The position numbers and the translations under genes were made by a program. Positions 61,587 through 64,000 of a DNA stretch of 64,000 nucleotides are shown here, piece after piece (position 1 is the first letter of the stretch; the number at the start of each line of letters is the position of its first letter). Source of the stretch: Mariniphaga sp041684965 (lineage in GTDB: Bacteria > Bacteroidota > Bacteroidia > Bacteroidales > Prolixibacteraceae); assembly GCA_041684965.1 (NCBI GenBank), contig JAWLGR010000005.1, positions 124,001 to 188,000 of the forward strand, in the 5' to 3' direction. The notes beneath the pieces were generated by a model. That model was not told the origin of the DNA and made no database searches. It saw only the letters and a program-made list of their open reading frames with translations.

Positions 61587-63227
61587 TTATACGTATTTAA
61601 ACCTTTTGATATTTTTTTTGGGAGTTTTTTCAAATTCTTCATCCACCAATTCGAATGCACTTATCTGCTCGTATTTTGGAAGTTCCGAATTTACTTTTTT
61701 GCGGTTTTCTTCCATAATTTCGGTTAACTTATCAGAAGTCACATGGTGCGATTCGATTGTTTCGAAATCAGGATATACTTTAGCCACCAGTTTACCTGCA
61801 CGTTCTGTAACTACACATTCAGCAATGTAATTTAAGTTAGAAATTCGTGCTTCAATTTCCTCAGGGTAGATATTCTGTCCTGACGGGCCAAGTATCATAT
61901 TTTTTGAACGACCCCTGATATAAATAAAATTATTTTCATCGATGACTCCTAAATCTCCTGTTTTTAGCCAACCGTCCTTTGTGAAAGCATCTTTGGTAGC
62001 CTGCTCGTTTTCATAGTAACCTGTCATTACATTTTCGCCGCGTACCTGTATTTCGCCAACTACATTATAGGGGTCATCTGAATCGATTCGTACTTCCATT
62101 CTATCTACAAGGCGACCTGCAGAACCAGGCCTGGTTTTATCCCATGCTTCGTAACTGATGAGTGGTCCACATTCAGTCATTCCATAACCAATGGAAAACC
62201 TGAAGTTAATCTGGCGGAAAAACTTTTCTACGTCGGCACTTAGGGGAGCTCCACCGATAACTATTTCAAAGAACCGGCCGCCGAAGGTTTGGGTTAGCTT
62301 TTCTTTTATTTTTCCAAGGATAACGTTTTTTATACCCGGAGTTTTTAATAATATTTTTACTGCAGGTTTTTGAATGGAAGGCAGAATTCTTTTTTTGTAA
62401 ATTTTTTCGATGACCAGAGGAACAGAGAGTATGAGATGAGGTTTTACTTCCCCGAAAACCTTTGTTATAATCGCCGGAGAAGGTATTTTACTTAAAAATG
62501 TAATATGGCAGCCCAATGTTACCGGGAATAAAAATTCAAATAACAATCCATATACATGAGCCATTGGCAGAAAGGATACAATTTTATGTCCCGGCTCAAG
62601 TGGCATATGATCCTGGGCATAAATGATGTTTGATACAAGGCTTCGCTCAGGAATCATGACTCCTTTTGTGAAACCTGATGTCCCCGATGTATATGAAATG
62701 ATGCAGGTGTCTTCTTTTCCCCAATTCTCAAAATGAAATCCATTTTTTTCCAACTCTTTTGTTTTATAATATCCGAAAGCATCGTTAAGCTTAAATTCCA
62801 GGTTTTTGTCTTTGGAAGCGTTTAAAGAAAAATCTTCAAGGACCAGAACTGCTTTAAGCCCGGTGGCTTTTTTGAAATTAACCTTATTCAGCAGGGAGTT
62901 TGCACTGAATAGTAGTTTTGCCTCTGAGTGGATTAAAATATGATTTGTATTGCTTTCATTGAAATCGGGCAATATGGGCACAATTGTAATTCCTGCAGAA
63001 ATGGCTGAAAGAAACACAATTCCCCAGTTTGCTGAATTCCTTCCTAAAACAGCAATTTTATCTCCTCGCTGTAGGCCCGAAAGCTGATAAAATAAATGCA
63101 ACGACTTAATTGTTTTTGCTACATCGCTGTATTTATAATCGCTGCCTTCATAATCGGAAAAAACCAATTTATCCCAGTTACTATGAAAAGCCTGGGAATA
63201 GAGTTGTGATAATGAATGATTTGTCAT
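61587..63227 (-). CDS. AMP-binding long-chain acyl-CoA synthetase family protein
   Basis: 546 residues. P-loop-like A3 motif SYTSGTSGFTKGVM, A5 GYGMTECGPL, A7 GWLKTGDLG, A8 IRGRSKNMILGPSGQNIYPEE. The final catalytic Lys lies in KTPKKNIKRF at the end. It activates a carboxylic acid with ATP and transfers it to CoA; homologues act on long-chain fatty acids. No fused carrier domain. Stands alone, convergent with the barrel gene. Confidence 0.88.
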   Translation of the reverse strand: MTNHSLSQLYSQAFHSNWDKLVFSDYEGSDYKYSDVAKTIKSLHLFYQLSGLQRGDKIAVLGRNSANWGIVFLSAISAGITIVPILPDFNESNTNHILIHSEAKLLFSANSLLNKVNFKKATGLKAVLVLEDFSLNASKDKNLEFKLNDAFGYYKTKELEKNGFHFENWGKEDTCIISYTSGTSGFTKGVMIPERSLVSNIIYAQDHMPLEPGHKIVSFLPMAHVYGLLFEFLFPVTLGCHITFLSKIPSPAIITKVFGEVKPHLILSVPLVIEKIYKKRILPSIQKPAVKILLKTPGIKNVILGKIKEKLTQTFGGRFFEIVIGGAPLSADVEKFFRQINFRFSIGYGMTECGPLISYEAWDKTRPGSAGRLVDRMEVRIDSDDPYNVVGEIQVRGENVMTGYYENEQATKDAFTKDGWLKTGDLGVIDENNFIYIRGRSKNMILGPSGQNIYPEEIEARISNLNYIAECVVTERAGKLVAKVYPDFETIESHHVTSDKLTEIMEENRKKVNSELPKYEQISAFELVDEEFEKTPKKNIKRFKYV

Positions 63228-63532
63228 GCTTTTTTATTTGATACCCAAATTTAGGAAAATTTGAATTTAAATATAACCATTTTAATGTGATGGGTTTCAC
63301 CGAACGGTAAAAATATCTGTTTGCTTAAACAGTCTGTAATTAAAGGATAAGGAAATATCCAACAGTACCGGGTTAACATGAAACAAAATAAATACTAGTT
63401 AACCGGAATGGAATAAGAATCTGCGAATTTCAGAAATATTGGAAAGGAATGCCGGATATATGTTGATAAAAAAAATGCTTTTAAAAAATCTACTTCAGAA
63501 TTCTTTCGAAATATATTCTTCAATTTATTAAA
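63228..63532. other. Divergent intergenic region
   Basis: 305 AT-rich bases between the acyl-CoA synthetase gene and the DUF4271-like gene. Both promoters should lie here. No repeat or hairpin recognised. Confidence 0.45.
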
Positions 63533-64000
63533 ATGAATAATCAATTGGTATCTTTGCATCCTGTAAATATGAAGCTTGACTATACATACCAGCCGGATAG
63601 CATAAGGGTATTAATTCCTTTAAAGAACCTGGATGCAGAAATCGAACCTGTGGGTTTAAAGATTGAGCGTGTTAAGCCTGTTTCATTGGAAGATATTCCT
63701 GTTCGGGAAAAAGAACAAACCAATACAGTAATAAAAGTTTCCAGTCCGAGAGGAAGAAATAGCTGGTGGCAAAAAGAGCAGAATCTGCTGGTAGATAATT
63801 CCCGTTACATTAAACCGCGGAATGAAGCAGAATTGGTTTCAGCCTTGACTGTCAATGAGGAATTGCATTTACCTGAACGAACAATTAATCAAATTAGCTA
63901 TGACTGGATTACATTGTTACTTTTGGTTGCTCTTGCATTGTTTGCATCGGTTAAAACAACATGGAATAAATATATAACAAACCTCTTTCAGTCAACGGTG
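63533..64000 (+). CDS. DUF4271-like membrane protein (5' part only)
   Basis: From ATG 63533 an open frame of 156 codons runs off the right edge. About 120 soluble residues (DYTYQPDSIRVLIPLKNL; SWWQKEQNLLVDNSRYI) precede a membrane helix (ITLLLLVALALFASVKTTW) and NKYITNLFQSTV, the start pattern of the Bacteroidota DUF4271 family. Function of the family is not known to me. The family call rests on the first helix only. Confidence 0.55.
   Translation, partial: MNNQLVSLHPVNMKLDYTYQPDSIRVLIPLKNLDAEIEPVGLKIERVKPVSLEDIPVREKEQTNTVIKVSSPRGRNSWWQKEQNLLVDNSRYIKPRNEAELVSALTVNEELHLPERTINQISYDWITLLLLVALALFASVKTTWNKYITNLFQSTV

Overview
The window comes from a member of the Bacteroidota, probably the Bacteroidales/Marinilabiliales side. 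Evidence: C-terminal type IX secretion sorting domains on exported proteins, Tat- and lipoprotein-signalled glycan enzymes, genes without Shine-Dalgarno sites, a DUF4271-like gene at the right edge, a sigma-54 enhancer-binding regulator beside a MacB-type exporter, and AT-rich intergenic DNA. No rRNA, tRNA, CRISPR array or classical transposase was seen.

Region 1 (1-26174) is an extracellular glycan-degradation locus. The best-anchored gene is a PL21 heparinase II homologue (21430-23655) whose catalytic His/Tyr/His positions line up with the known enzyme. With it are a second heparinase II/III-type lyase (12076-14508), an S1 sulfatase, a GH20-like hexosaminidase, a calcineurin-like phosphoesterase plus a degenerate relative, a Gfo/Idh/MocA oxidoreductase, a DoxX membrane protein, a DUF1961 protein, a lamin-tail T9SS protein and three paralogous right-handed beta-helix proteins. 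The likely substrate is a sulfated glycosaminoglycan such as heparin or heparan sulfate. No SusC/SusD pair is inside the window.

Region 2 (26349-30661, minus strand) is a compact corrinoid methyl-transfer operon: corrinoid protein, URO-D-type methyltransferase fused to two thioredoxin-like domains, zinc homocysteine methyltransferase, CobW-type GTPase. Region 3 (30804-33369, plus) has two DUF488 genes, a probable dual-OB protein and an overlapping AraC regulator. Region 4 (34337-41570) has two alpha-galactosidase-like enzymes, a Tat-exported aldo-keto-reductase-like protein and a lipoprotein of unknown function.

Region 5 (41974-45006, minus) is the most unusual block. Four tightly packed genes encode a small beta-rich protein, a HExxH metalloprotease-like protein with the same Gly/Ser/Trp motif near both ends, a squalene-cyclase-like protein with a DxDTT class II terpene cyclase motif, and a class I isoprenoid-synthase-like protein. 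It is the best candidate for an undescribed system.

Region 6 (45580-55241) is a NtrY/NtrC-type two-component system divergent from a TolC-HlyD-MacB export operon. A plausible sigma-54 promoter precedes that operon, and a four-helix-bundle gene cassette with direct repeats interrupts it. Region 7 (55451-64000) is mostly housekeeping: MFS transporter, gltX, a HicB gene with a frameshifted HicA, a U32 peptidase, an outer-membrane protein, an acyl-CoA synthetase and a DUF4271 start.

Non-coding structure stands out. Two large hairpin arrays of 11-base units (11667-11776 and 33787-33879) lie between convergent genes, with a possible decayed third at 61364-61404. Two 116-base repeats (11381-11496 and 36455-36570) share internal hairpins.
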